The notes: generated from the letters alone by a model not told the origin. A stretch of DNA of 64,000 bases from Helicobacter sp. 10-6591 (GCF_003288805.1 NZ_NHYK01000004.1:36227-100226), one strand, 5' to 3'. Shown: positions 9,713 through 18,782, numbered from the stretch's first letter. Numbers and translations: made by a program.

Positions 9713-10474
9713 TTAAATCACATATTCTAAAGAGAAACGGTGTGATTTTAACAAATGGGCAATTTCGCGTTTGAGATTCAAGAACTCCAAGCTATTACGG
9801 TCATTTTTATCGATATTAATAGCAATATCTGCAATGATATTTTTATGGATTGGAGAGAGGATAATCACGCGAGAACCCAAATAGATTGCCTCCTCAATAT
9901 CATGGGTTACAAAGACAAAGGTTGCGCCAAGTTTTGTTGCGATTTTGAGCAATTCCTCTTGCAGACTATTACGCGTAAAGTTATCAAGCGCGCTGAAAGG
10001 CTCATCTAAGAGCAAGATTTTTGGCTGAACACTCAATGCACGCGCTAAGCTTACGCGCTGTTTTTGTCCTCCGCTTAGGTGTCTAGGATAGCGATTTTCA
10101 AAGCCATATAGATGTGTGAGCTTAAGATATTCTTGCGCCTTTGACTTGGCAGTCTTTTTATCCAAGCCTTTGGCAAGTAGCGCAAACATCACATTCTCTA
10201 GCGCACTTTTCCACTCTATAAGCGCATATTCTTGGAATATTTTCACGCAATCCTTTGTTTTGCAGCATTTGTCAAACTTTTCTCCATCAATGACAATTTC
10301 CCCATAATCAAAATTTTCAAATCCGCCAATGAGATTAAGCAGTGTGCTTTTACCGCAACCACTCGCCCCAAGAAGAGTAATAAATTCACCCTTTTGGATA
10401 CCAAGATTTATAGAATCTAAGACTTTTTGTGCACCATAGCTTTTTGAGCAATTATTGATCTGTATTATGTTCAT
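9713..10474 (-). CDS. ssuB: ABC importer ATPase, sulfonate/taurine/nitrate type (SsuB/TauB family)
   Basis: The ATPase has 253 residues from the ATG at 10474. Walker A is GASGCGKST, the signature is HLSGGQKQRVSLARAL, Walker B is ILLLDEPFSALD, and the switch is FVTHD. A longer reading frame extends upstream to 10558, but the ATG at 10474 overlaps the permease stop in a TAATG junction and gives the normal N-terminus MNIIQINNCSKSYG. It should energise import by the adjoining permease and binding protein. Family members carry sulfonates, taurine, nitrate or bicarbonate. The neighbours metA and metY favour a sulfur compound, but the substrate is not proven. Confidence 0.85.
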   Translation of the reverse strand: MNIIQINNCSKSYGAQKVLDSINLGIQKGEFITLLGASGCGKSTLLNLIGGFENFDYGEIVIDGEKFDKCCKTKDCVKIFQEYALIEWKSALENVMFALLAKGLDKKTAKSKAQEYLKLTHLYGFENRYPRHLSGGQKQRVSLARALSVQPKILLLDEPFSALDNFTRNSLQEELLKIATKLGATFVFVTHDIEEAIYLGSRVIILSPIHKNIIADIAINIDKNDRNSLEFLNLKREIAHLLKSHRFSLEYVI

Positions 10475-11244
10475 TATTTCACCCCTAGAGCTTTGAGGCT
10501 GAGATTTTCGATTCCTGTGAAAAGCAAGTGCAAACAATAGCCAAGTAGTCCTATCCAAATCATGGCTACAATCACCATATCAGTCTCTAGCAAGTTGCGT
10601 CCATCAGCTACCAGATAGCCTAGTCCGCTTTGAATCCCAAGCATTTCTGCAGCTACAAGCTGTATCCATGCTACAGAAGCTGCGAGTTTAAGGCCACTTG
10701 CGATATGTACAAATGCTCCGGGTAAGACAATTCCTTTTGTGATTTGCCATTCGCTCGCGCCAAAGTTCTTTGCCATCGCAAGTAAAGTGGGGTCAATCGA
10801 CCTCACACCTGCGATTGAAAGCGCAAGTGTCGGGAAAAACACTGCATATCCTATGATAAAAATCGCACCCGGATTTCCTATACCAAGCCATAGTACGATG
10901 ATAGGAAGCCACGCAATTGGCGAGATTGGGCGAAAAAGTTGGATGAAAGGCTCTAAGAGGATTTCAAGTGGGTGCAATCTTCCTAGGAGTAACCCCAGCA
11001 CACTTCCTAAGATTCCACCAATGCAAAGCCCGGCAAAAAACCTCCATAAAGAATCAATGATCGCTTGGAATAAAATGCCGCTTTCACAGAGTTCTAGGAA
11101 TTTATAAAATACTACGCTAGGAGGCGGAATACTATGCTCGGGGTTTGCTTGGAAAGCTCTTTGAGCTACTATCTCCCAAAAAATCAAAAACGCTATAAAA
11201 AGCACAACAGAGAGAATTCTCCATTTGCCAAAAACTCCTTGCAT
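10474..11244 (-). CDS. ssuC: ABC importer permease, sulfonate/taurine/nitrate type (SsuC/TauC family)
   Basis: This inner-membrane permease has about six transmembrane segments. The cytoplasmic coupling loop is NFGASEWQITKGIVLPGAFVHI, the usual EAA-like motif of the SsuC/TauC/NrtB group. The frame is open to an ATG at 11268, but the ATG at 11244 has AAAGGA placed 7 nt upstream, so it is the preferred start (256 residues). It overlaps the ATPase gene by one base and lies 68 nt after the binding-protein gene, giving the order A-C-B in one operon. Confidence 0.85.
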   Translation of the reverse strand: MQGVFGKWRILSVVLFIAFLIFWEIVAQRAFQANPEHSIPPPSVVFYKFLELCESGILFQAIIDSLWRFFAGLCIGGILGSVLGLLLGRLHPLEILLEPFIQLFRPISPIAWLPIIVLWLGIGNPGAIFIIGYAVFFPTLALSIAGVRSIDPTLLAMAKNFGASEWQITKGIVLPGAFVHIASGLKLAASVAWIQLVAAEMLGIQSGLGYLVADGRNLLETDMVIVAMIWIGLLGYCLHLLFTGIENLSLKALGVK

Positions 11245-11312
11245 ACCATTCCTTTGGTGATAAAACATTCGTAGATTCTAACTCAAGAGGGCTTAAACTC
11301 ACCTAACCTAGA

Positions 11313-12308
11313 TTATTTTAATGCTTGATCGATAAAACGAGAATCTACAAAATCCTCAAAGCTTGTTTTGAAATCGCCAATATTAAACTGCTTGGAATCT
11401 TGTATCGTTCGGTTTAAATCATCTTGTGTCAATTTCAGATTCTCATACACTACGCGCCTGTTTTCGTGCAATAGTTTTGTGATAAGTTCAGGTTTTTGTC
11501 CTAAAAATTTTCTACTCACAGCTGCTGCTTGCTCTGGCTTTGTTTGAATCAAATAAGAGGTTTGCAAGAATGCTTGCACTAATGAAAAAACAGCGCTCTC
11601 TTGTGTGTTTAAAAGATTGTTAGATAGAGCAAGCACACAGCAGATGTGATTATTTACAATATCTTTTGAGAGGATGAATACATCTGCGAGATTGCGTGTT
11701 TGCGCAGAGATACAAAATGGCTCTGCCACGATAAAGCCATCAATACTGCCATTACTAAGAGCAGATAGCATCTCAGGTGGCGCCATATCAATGAGTTTGA
11801 GGTCTTTTGGCTCTAGGCTGGCTTGTGCTAAAAGCTCACCAAGCAGGAGATAGTGTGTAGAGAATCTACTAGGAATGGCTATCTTGCGTCCTTTAAGCAA
11901 GTTTGGATCATGCTTTGGTAATGATGGATTGTCTAGGAGTCCTTTTTTTACAACAAGAGCCGAGCCATTTCTGTGGGCTGCTAGAATCGCTTTAAACTTT
12001 GCACCCTGTTCTTGGAGTTTGAGTGCTAATGGGGTAAGGATAAAGGCTCCATCGATTGCTCCTGCGCGCAGTGCTTCGCTCAAGTCCGCCCAAGAAGAAA
12101 ACTTCAAAGGAGTGAAATTAGCACCTTTGAGTTCTTTGGCGATTATAAGCAAATGATCTGTAATGGGCAAATAGCCAATTTTTGGTACTTTCAGAGTGCT
12201 TGCATTTAGTAAACTAAATCCTCCAAGTGCGCTTGCACCACCTAATGAGCGTAATCCCAGACTTGAAATAAGTGCTCCTGAATGATAAAAAAACGTTCTT
12301 CTGTCCAT
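11313..12308 (-). CDS. ssuA: ABC importer periplasmic substrate-binding protein (SsuA/TauA/NMT1-like)
   Basis: The 331-residue protein begins MDRRTFFYHSGALISSLG, a twin-arginine-like signal, so it is probably exported folded to the periplasm. The mature part starts with KVPKIGYLPITDHLLIIAKE and continues as a two-lobed NMT1/SsuA-like binding protein. Motifs include the hinge segment DGAFILTPLALKL and DGFIVAEPFC. It is first in the operon with the permease and ATPase genes. The ligand is likely an alkanesulfonate or related anion, on family and gene context; nitrate or bicarbonate binders share the fold. metA lies 29 nt upstream on the same strand, so the transporter may be transcribed with methionine genes. 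Confidence 0.82.
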   Translation of the reverse strand: MDRRTFFYHSGALISSLGLRSLGGASALGGFSLLNASTLKVPKIGYLPITDHLLIIAKELKGANFTPLKFSSWADLSEALRAGAIDGAFILTPLALKLQEQGAKFKAILAAHRNGSALVVKKGLLDNPSLPKHDPNLLKGRKIAIPSRFSTHYLLLGELLAQASLEPKDLKLIDMAPPEMLSALSNGSIDGFIVAEPFCISAQTRNLADVFILSKDIVNNHICCVLALSNNLLNTQESAVFSLVQAFLQTSYLIQTKPEQAAAVSRKFLGQKPELITKLLHENRRVVYENLKLTQDDLNRTIQDSKQFNIGDFKTSFEDFVDSRFIDQALK

Positions 12309-12337
12309 AAAGATCCTTTTTTAAAAAACCAAAATTA

Positions 12338-13219
12338 CTAGAGTTTGTAAGGTGTACTTTGATACACATAAAAATTCAGCCAATTAGCAAACAATACGCT
12401 TGCGCTGCTACGCCATGACAGAATCGGTGTGCCATTTTTGAGATAGTTTTTAGGTGTAGCGATTGCTAATCCTTTGTCTAAATCGCGTTGGTATTCATTG
12501 AGCAGAGTATCTCTTGCATACTCTGGATGTCCGAGTATAAAAATATTCTTTTTGTCTTTTATGACGCTAGCACCGCTGGATCTGCCTTTTAAAAGAGTTG
12601 TGAGCGCTTTGTTGTTGCTTAACTGTGATTGGTTTATATGGCAGTGTCTTGAATGCGGAATCTTTACTAGCTCATCAAGCCCATTGAGTAATGCATCCTC
12701 ACAGACTTTGGTATGAGGAAAAATTCCAAAAAGCTTTTGTTTCAGCGGGGTTTTATTGATTCCGTAAAAATAATAAAGCCCTGCCATAGCACCCCAGCAC
12801 AGATACATTGTGCTTGTGCAATTTGTATCTAGGAATTGCATAATACTCACAAGTTCTTTCCAGTACTTCACTTCTTCGAATTTGAGATGCTCTATGGGTG
12901 CTCCTGTAACGATTGCTCCATCAAATCGTTGCTTTTGCACATCTTCGAAATTGACATAAAAACGTCTAAGATGACTTAAGGGTGTATTTTTGCCTACATA
13001 GCTTTTGGTTGCAAGTAAAGTTATCTCTACTTGTAATGGCGAGTTAGCAAGCAAGCTAAGAATCTGATTCTCTGTTTCTATCTTGGTTGGCATAAGATTG
13101 CATACCAGTACGCGTAATGGACGAATGTCTTGTGTCTGCGCACGTTTATTGGCCATCACAAAAGCAGATTTTGCAAGAATCTCAAAAGCTGGAATATCAT
13201 CAGGAATAATCAAAGGCAT
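12338..13219 (-). CDS. metA: Homoserine O-acyltransferase MetA, predicted acetyl-CoA-dependent
   Basis: The 293-residue enzyme acylates L-homoserine as the first committed step to methionine. The catalytic Cys141 is in YLCWGAMAG, and His231 and Glu233 are in LGHPEYARDTL. The residue after TGAPI is Glu110, which corresponds to Glu111 of Bacillus cereus MetA. Glu there favours acetyl-CoA, whereas E. coli has Gly and uses succinyl-CoA. The enzyme is therefore predicted to make O-acetylhomoserine, which fits the O-acetylhomoserine sulfhydrylase gene metY about 940 nt upstream in the same direction. The length is close to the family norm of about 300. Confidence 0.93.
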   Translation of the reverse strand: MPLIIPDDIPAFEILAKSAFVMANKRAQTQDIRPLRVLVCNLMPTKIETENQILSLLANSPLQVEITLLATKSYVGKNTPLSHLRRFYVNFEDVQKQRFDGAIVTGAPIEHLKFEEVKYWKELVSIMQFLDTNCTSTMYLCWGAMAGLYYFYGINKTPLKQKLFGIFPHTKVCEDALLNGLDELVKIPHSRHCHINQSQLSNNKALTTLLKGRSSGASVIKDKKNIFILGHPEYARDTLLNEYQRDLDKGLAIATPKNYLKNGTPILSWRSSASVLFANWLNFYVYQSTPYKL

Positions 13220-13321
13220 GCTTCCTCCTTATGTCTTATTTTCGATCAAAGCTCTATATCTTTTGCTCGCTGGATTCTCTATCCTAAATTCAGAGATAGG
13301 GGCGTAAGTAAAAAGTGTTTC

Positions 13322-14128
13322 TTAAGGCACTATTGCAAACGCTCTTACAGGAAAGCCTGGATAGCCCTCAAATTTTGGCACACCAATGATGATAATCCCA
13401 CCAACTTCTGGCAATAAAGTGAGATTATTGAGAAGTTCGATCTGGTATTTGTCTTGGTCTAACACAAATTTTTCACTCTCAAAAAATTTATTTTTTATCA
13501 CATCAGAGCTTGCATCAGTGTCAAATGTCTCATGTCCTATAGCAGTAGCACCTCTTTCATTTAACACAAAATCTAGTGCCTCAATGCTCCAGCCAGGAGT
13601 ATGGGCTACACCTTTAGAATCTTTATTGTTAAAATCCTCTTTGCCCCATTTTTTGCTCCACCCACTTGCAAAAGCTACAAAGCTTCCTTGTGGGATCTTT
13701 CCATTGACTTTCTCCCAAGCCAAGATGTCATTTTTCTTGAGGATAAAATCTGGATTCTTTTTGACTTCTTTTTCTTTATTTATAACTACAAGTGGCAAGA
13801 TAAGCTCTTTGAGCTCGATTTGCTCTAGAGTTCTTTTGCCATCTACAAAATGCACAGGCACATCTATATGTGTTCCATATTGGGTAACAAAGGAGTTTTT
13901 ATAGACGAAAAACCCATCATCTTTGACTTTATAGAGTGCCTCTTTCTCTAAGCTAGGGAACGAACCAAATCGTGGGATAGATTCATTAACAGTATGAGTG
14001 AGGTCTATCCACTTACCTTTTTGTAAAGTCGCTAGAGCTTTTTGAATCTCACTCACTTTAGCCTCCTTGCCCATGCTTAACGTAACAAATCCAGTAAGCA
14101 GTATTGCTATTAAAAATATTTTTTTCAT
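13322..14128 (-). CDS. Periplasmic cyclase-family (PF04199-type) metal hydrolase
   Basis: The 268-residue protein has a Sec signal (MKKIFLIAILLTGFVTLSMG), so it is periplasmic. The motif QYGTHIDVPVHF matches the cyclase/kynurenine formamidase metal site HxGTHxDxPxH, except that the first His is Gln here. GHETFDTDAS supplies further typical ligands. Relatives hydrolyse N-formylkynurenine, isatin or other cyclic amides, but the substrate of exported members is not known. It lies between metA and metY in the same direction, with gaps of 102 and 28 nt. A direct part in sulfur metabolism cannot be read from the sequence. Confidence 0.8.
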   Translation of the reverse strand: MKKIFLIAILLTGFVTLSMGKEAKVSEIQKALATLQKGKWIDLTHTVNESIPRFGSFPSLEKEALYKVKDDGFFVYKNSFVTQYGTHIDVPVHFVDGKRTLEQIELKELILPLVVINKEKEVKKNPDFILKKNDILAWEKVNGKIPQGSFVAFASGWSKKWGKEDFNNKDSKGVAHTPGWSIEALDFVLNERGATAIGHETFDTDASSDVIKNKFFESEKFVLDQDKYQIELLNNLTLLPEVGGIIIIGVPKFEGYPGFPVRAFAIVP

Positions 14129-14156
14129 AAGTTCTCCTTATTTTTTGATGACACAA

Positions 14157-15440
14157 TCAAAGTACTCGTTTCAAATCTGCTATCAAATCGCTTACAGATT
14201 CTAACCCTACACTTATGCGCACTGTATTTGGTGTGATGCCTGCTGATTTGAATTCAGCCTCGCTTAGCTGCGAGTGTGTCGTAGAGTGTGGGTGGATAAT
14301 AAGCGATTTGGAATCCCCGATGTTTGCGACAATGGAAAATAACTCTAATGAATTACAGATTTTGAGTGCGTGCTCGTGGCTTTTGGCTTCAAAGCTAAGC
14401 AGCCCACTTGCTCGCCCATTTTTAAAGTATTTCTGCAAGAGAGTATGGTAAGGACTATTTTTGAGTCCTGGATAGCTTACTTCGCTCACATTTGGATGGG
14501 ATTGCAAAAATTCTGCAATCTCTAGTGCGCTATCACTATGGCGATTGATACGCAATTCTAAGGTTTCTAATCCTTGTAAGTGATTCCAAGCATTTTGTGG
14601 ACTTAGAGTCGCACCAAGATTTCTTAGCCATTCGATAATAAGGCGAATACAAAAGATAGGCAATGGAAGATCAGCATATATAAGTCCGTGGTAGCTTGCA
14701 TCTGGCGTGTTGAAGGCTGGGTATCTTGGATTGCCTTTGATGAGGTCATTTAACCCATTGCGCTCTATTACCACGCCACCAAGCCCGCTCCCGTGTCCGT
14801 TGATGTATTTTGTAAGGCTATGTATGCTTATATCTATTCCATAATCAAATGGTCGAAACAAAAAAGGCGTTGCCACGGTGTTATCACATATATTCACGAT
14901 TTTGTATTTTTTTGCAATATGTGTGATGGCTTCCACATCGGCAATAGCAATCTGTGGATTTGAAAGAGATTCAAAAAAGATAGCCTTGGTTTTAGAATCT
15001 ATGACCTTTTCTAACGTGCTGATATCATCTATATCAAAAACCCTCGCTTCAATACCAAAACGTTTTAGAGTATGCACGAAAAGCGTTTGTGTTCCACCAT
15101 AGAGTTTGTTTGAATACACGATGTTATCACCTGTCTGGGCGAGGTTTACGATACTGTAAAAAATCGCGCTACTCCCACTTGCAGTACCTACAGCAAATGC
15201 ACCATCCTCCACTGCTGCTAGTCGTCTTGCAAGCACATCTACACTAGGATTTGTCAAGCGAGAGTAGATGTTGCCTAGTTCCTGTAAGCCAAAGCGTGCT
15301 GCTGCTTGTTCTAAGCTTTCAAAACTATATGCTGTGCTTTGATAGATTGGCACGCTGAGTGTGCGCTGTGTATCGTATTCATAACCTGCATGTAATGAAA
15401 GCGTGTTTGAAGTGAAGTTATTGCCACTAAAATTTGCCAT
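14157..15440 (-). CDS. metY: O-acetylhomoserine sulfhydrylase (aminocarboxypropyltransferase) MetY
   Basis: The 427-residue PLP enzyme belongs to the Cys/Met-metabolism family. The PLP lysine is Lys211 in SIHSLTKYINGHGSG. IYSRLTNPSVDVLARRLAALEDG-like and GTASGSSAIFYSI segments are also present. The long form, with an insertion after the PLP site (about residues 235-275), is typical of O-acetylhomoserine sulfhydrylase rather than of MetB or MetC. It should make homocysteine from O-acetylhomoserine and sulfide, pairing with the acetyl-type MetA nearby. It is the first gene of the minus-strand block and starts opposite the lipoprotein gene at 15672, so the 231-nt gap must hold divergent promoters. 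Confidence 0.93.
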   Translation of the reverse strand: MANFSGNNFTSNTLSLHAGYEYDTQRTLSVPIYQSTAYSFESLEQAAARFGLQELGNIYSRLTNPSVDVLARRLAAVEDGAFAVGTASGSSAIFYSIVNLAQTGDNIVYSNKLYGGTQTLFVHTLKRFGIEARVFDIDDISTLEKVIDSKTKAIFFESLSNPQIAIADVEAITHIAKKYKIVNICDNTVATPFLFRPFDYGIDISIHSLTKYINGHGSGLGGVVIERNGLNDLIKGNPRYPAFNTPDASYHGLIYADLPLPIFCIRLIIEWLRNLGATLSPQNAWNHLQGLETLELRINRHSDSALEIAEFLQSHPNVSEVSYPGLKNSPYHTLLQKYFKNGRASGLLSFEAKSHEHALKICNSLELFSIVANIGDSKSLIIHPHSTTHSQLSEAEFKSAGITPNTVRISVGLESVSDLIADLKRVL

Positions 15441-15671
15441 TTTTTATCCTTTAGAATTGGTTTTGTTAAAATCCTTTAACGACAGAGATAATATACATAT
15501 TTTTAAAAATACGATATGTGTTTATTAAAAATTTGCAAAATATTTAGTAAATTTGTTACGAATATACTCATAAATGGAATGGGCATTTTTTTTGCTTTGA
15601 CCATTTAGTATAGAGTTCTTAAAATTTTGTGATACTTCATAAACAATCTGCACATCCTGAAGGGGAAGACC

Positions 15672-16424
15672 ATGCCGACGTTGAAATATATTTTTGTCTT
15701 TTGCACAATGATACTGCTTACATCATGTGAGGATGAGCTAGTACCTCCGCAACAACCCACACCCAAACAAGAAGTTCCACAAAGTATCCCTGAGCAGATT
15801 CCAGCACCTGTGCAAACTCCGCCTCCACCTCCAGAACCAGTTACGCCACCTCCAGCACCTGAGACACCACCACCTGCGGCGCAAACTCCACCAGCACAAC
15901 CACAAGAACCTCCAAAAGAGGTTGTAAGCTTTAATCCCCATAAAAATCCATTTACTAAAGGAACGCAAGAATGGATTGCTTACAACAACAATAGTTATGT
16001 CAGATTCTATAAATCCTATTTTTCTAAAAAAGCTTTGCAAGAATGTTACGCGACTGTTCCTGATGTGTTTTTGGCTAAGGGTGAAGAGCCAGAATTGATC
16101 AGAATAGATTCTTTGGATGATGCGAGATTGAGAAACTTCCAAGAAAGTTATTTGCTCATGATTATGGGGGGATCGGCTTTCTCTGCGGCTTTCATTCCAG
16201 ATCCAGAGGAGGCGCTGGTGCTTGCCCGCGTTTTGAGGGCAAAGTATGTGCTGTTAGAAGAAAAATTGCTTGATGAATATGCTATCTTTCAAGAGCAGCA
16301 AATCCAACTCAAACGCATGGAAGCGTCATTTTGGATAGGTGGTGACAGGGAAGATCCATACAATTTCACGGGTTGCACAAAACTCAATCGGGAGTTCAAA
16401 TATATCAAGGAAGATATTCGATAA
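15672..16424 (+). CDS. Proline-rich lipoprotein of unknown function
   Basis: The 250-residue protein begins with a lipoprotein signal ending in LLTSC (Cys19). Next comes a Pro/Gln/Glu-rich, probably extended segment (about residues 24-90) with PPPPPEPVTPPPAPE-type repeats. A globular C-terminal part of about 150 residues follows. The proline-rich segment could span the periplasm or peptidoglycan, as in TonB-like or wall-spanning lipoproteins. The C-terminal domain was not recognised. AGGGGA just before the ATG is a good ribosome site. The gene diverges from metY, and the next gene begins 108 nt downstream. Confidence 0.8.
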   Translation: MPTLKYIFVFCTMILLTSCEDELVPPQQPTPKQEVPQSIPEQIPAPVQTPPPPPEPVTPPPAPETPPPAAQTPPAQPQEPPKEVVSFNPHKNPFTKGTQEWIAYNNNSYVRFYKSYFSKKALQECYATVPDVFLAKGEEPELIRIDSLDDARLRNFQESYLLMIMGGSAFSAAFIPDPEEALVLARVLRAKYVLLEEKLLDEYAIFQEQQIQLKRMEASFWIGGDREDPYNFTGCTKLNREFKYIKEDIR

Positions 16425-16532
16425 TTTGTCCTGAAACTGCTTATTGATCAAGCTTTGAATGAGTAAAAAGCAGAGTATTTTGATTACTAGAAAGTTTGAA
16501 TTCTTCTATTCCATCAGCAAAAGGAGCAGTAA

Positions 16533-17815
16533 ATGGTATTGGGCATAGTTGGCACTGGTGAGCTAAGGCAAGAGGTTTTGGATTTGGCATTGGAAATATT
16601 TGAGACTTCTTTAAGTTATAAGACTTGCGATAAGAGTGCCTTGAGTGATGTTATTCGAATAGGAGGGGGGGGGGTAATTTAGATTATTCCTTGCAAGAGA
16701 AACCACAAGATAATCTTACAAGAGAGAATTGCAAACTTCTCGCCGAGCATCACTATCCTACTACACCACAAGTACTATTTATAGACGGTGTTGCCTCAGA
16801 AAGAAGCATACAAGGCTATAAATCCATCACACTATCACAGGCGATTGCACGCTATACTCCTAGAGAAATACATTTTGTTATCGCTGAGACTGATTTAAGC
16901 GCGAGGGAAAGAATCTATGAAGAGATAAAATCTAGTGGCTACAATCTTGCTACACTCATCCACCCCAGTATCATCTTAGGGCGAGATTCTCTTGTGGGTG
17001 AAGGCTGTGTGATAAATAAATTCTGTCATATCTCATCTTATGTTACATTAGAATCAAATGTCTTTCTCAGCCCATTTGTCATAGCACAATCCCATTGTGT
17101 AATCACTCAACACAGCGTGATAAAGCCATATTCAATAATCCAAGATAAAAACCCAGAGAGTCTTTACGTCATTGGTACAGGAGGCTTTGCAGCAGAGGTA
17201 AGCGAATATATCCAGCAAGAGAATGCTTTTGGAATCTCAGGATATTTTGATTCTATAAACGCAAGTAACCACCAAAAATATGGCTTTAAAGCTCCCTTTT
17301 TAGGAAATGAGAAAGAATATGCGTTTGACAATGCAAATGTTCTTATCGCAATAGGGAATCAAAATGTCCGTGAGAGGATTTATAAATCACTCAAAGACAA
17401 AGGTGCTAGGTTTCCAAGTTTTATTTCCCAGAAAGCTAATGTCTCAAGGCATGCGTTTATTGGTGAAGGTGCAGTGATTTGCCCCTTTGTCTGTATCACC
17501 TCTAATGTGATTATTGGTAACAATTTCCAAGCAAATATTTATTCTTATGTCGCGCATGATTGTGTTTTGGGCGAGAATATAACGTTATGTCCGGGCGTGA
17601 AGATAAACGGAAATGTCCATATTGGAAATAATGTCTTTATAGGTGCTGGGGCGATAATCCATCCTGGAAAAAATACGCGCCCGTTGGTTATAGGTAATAA
17701 TGTAACTATTGCAGCGGGTTCTGTGGTGACCAAAAGCATACAACCAAATCTCACTGTATTTGGCTCTCCTGCGGTAGAAATGACCTTAGAAAACATAAAA
17801 AGGCGGATGCGATGA
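16533..17815 (+). CDS. Phase-variable tandem NeuD/PglD-like sugar O-/N-acyltransferase (OFF as read)
   Basis: Translation from the ATG at 16533 (AAGGAG 7 nt upstream) gives MVLGIVGTGELRQEVLDLAL, then reaches a G10 tract at 16665-16674 and a TAG at 16680-16682. One more G (or two fewer) would join it to the frame that runs to 17815, giving about 428 residues. The joined protein has two NeuD/PglD-like units. The first has a nucleotide-binding-like start and a short left-handed beta-helix. The second starts at LYVIGTGGFAAEVSEYI and has a full hexapeptide-repeat helix with the active-site type VAHDCVLGENITLCPGV. Relatives acylate sugars in sialic acid, legionaminic acid or bacillosamine glycans. 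An in-frame TTG at 16691 could yield a shortened product. Confidence 0.8.
16665..16674 (+). repeat. G10 homopolymer (slippage tract) inside the tandem acyltransferase gene
   Basis: Ten consecutive G residues lie about 130 nt into the coding region. Lengths of 8, 11 or 14 would keep the gene open; the length of 10 seen here shifts it into a stop. Poly-G tracts of this length are the usual contingency switches of Campylobacter and Helicobacter surface genes. Confidence 0.9.
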
Positions 17816-18213
17816 AAATAAATGAGATTAAGATTGGCATGAGAGAATCGTATTCTCAGACTATCACTGATTCTGATATTAAGGCATTTGCAGGGATTTC
17901 AGGTGATAGGAATCCGCTTCATGTCGATGAAAAATACGCAAAAGATTCAAGATACAAAAATAGAATAGCTCATGGGCTTTTGAGCGCATCATTTTTTTCG
18001 GCGATATTTGGGACAAAATTGCCAGGTGAAGGTTGTGTATATGCCTCACAGGATCTAGTCTTTAAGTATCCTGTGTATTTAGGTGATACGGTGGTAGCAG
18101 AGGTAGAAGTGATAGAGATTGATGAAAAAGCGAAAAAAGTCAAATTCAGAACAACTTGCAGAGTAGAAAATAGAATCGCAACTGACGGCTATGCAGTGAT
18201 ATTTGTTCCCTGA
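17812..18213 (+). CDS. MaoC-like (R)-specific hydratase domain protein
   Basis: The 133-residue hot-dog-fold protein carries the hydratase-2 motif in DRNPLHVDEKYAKDSRYKNRIAHGLLSASF, where Asp and His of the D-x(4)-H pattern are present. Such enzymes hydrate (R)-enoyl-CoA, and MaoC-like proteins also occur in flagellin and polysaccharide glycosylation loci, perhaps making hydroxyacyl groups for sugars. Its ATG overlaps the stop of the acyltransferase gene (ATGA), so its translation is probably coupled to the phase-variable gene. A joint role in supplying and attaching an acyl group to a surface sugar is inferred from this coupling. Confidence 0.85.
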   Translation: MKINEIKIGMRESYSQTITDSDIKAFAGISGDRNPLHVDEKYAKDSRYKNRIAHGLLSASFFSAIFGTKLPGEGCVYASQDLVFKYPVYLGDTVVAEVEVIEIDEKAKKVKFRTTCRVENRIATDGYAVIFVP

Positions 18214-18258
18214 AAGCTACTCTGGTTTTTAGGTGCTTCAATAAATGAGGAGCTGAGG

Positions 18259-18760
18259 ATGTATGAAGTAAGGCCGTAGTACCAAAATAGGATTTACATA
18301 CCCGAGTAAAGTATATTTCGCTTAGTATGCAATGATTTTGTGGTGTGACATGTGGGAGTGTGAGATTCTGCCATACTCAATACAGCCCGGTATGGGTTGG
18401 TTAATCAAGATTTTGGATTTGGATTTCATAGCCAGTTTGCTTCGGTTTATCCAGAATGATAGGCAATTATCAGTTATTGGCCTAAGAGTTCAAATTAATC
18501 AATCAATCATAGAAATTAGATTTGGGAAGAAATCACTGTTGTATGTCTTTGTGTGAGGTGAAGGCGATATATTCATATTTTTAAAGAGTTGAAGTTAGCA
18601 AAGAACTTTCATGTGATAATACAGATAGGTAATATCTTTGGCTATCAGAGCATAAGTAGAACACGAACAGATGGTATTTATCACTTTCTGTATGCCCACT
18701 ATGCGTAGCGGGGATTTTATAGAATGTCTGCTACTTGAGTAATCGTGTTTGGATACAACA
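18259..18760 (+). pseudogene. Probable decayed coding region
   Basis: A ribosome site (GAGGAGCTGAGG) precedes an ATG at 18259, but the frame stops after six codons. The same frame still shows protein-like stretches interrupted by stops, for example QDFGFGFHSQFASVYPE and GYQSISRTRTDGIYHFLYAH. This looks like a gene worn down by point mutations. The original function was not recognised. Position after the acyltransferase/MaoC pair suggests a former glycan gene. The right-hand limit is approximate. Confidence 0.35.
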
Positions 18761-18782
18761 AATTATATTCACACAGAGAGTG

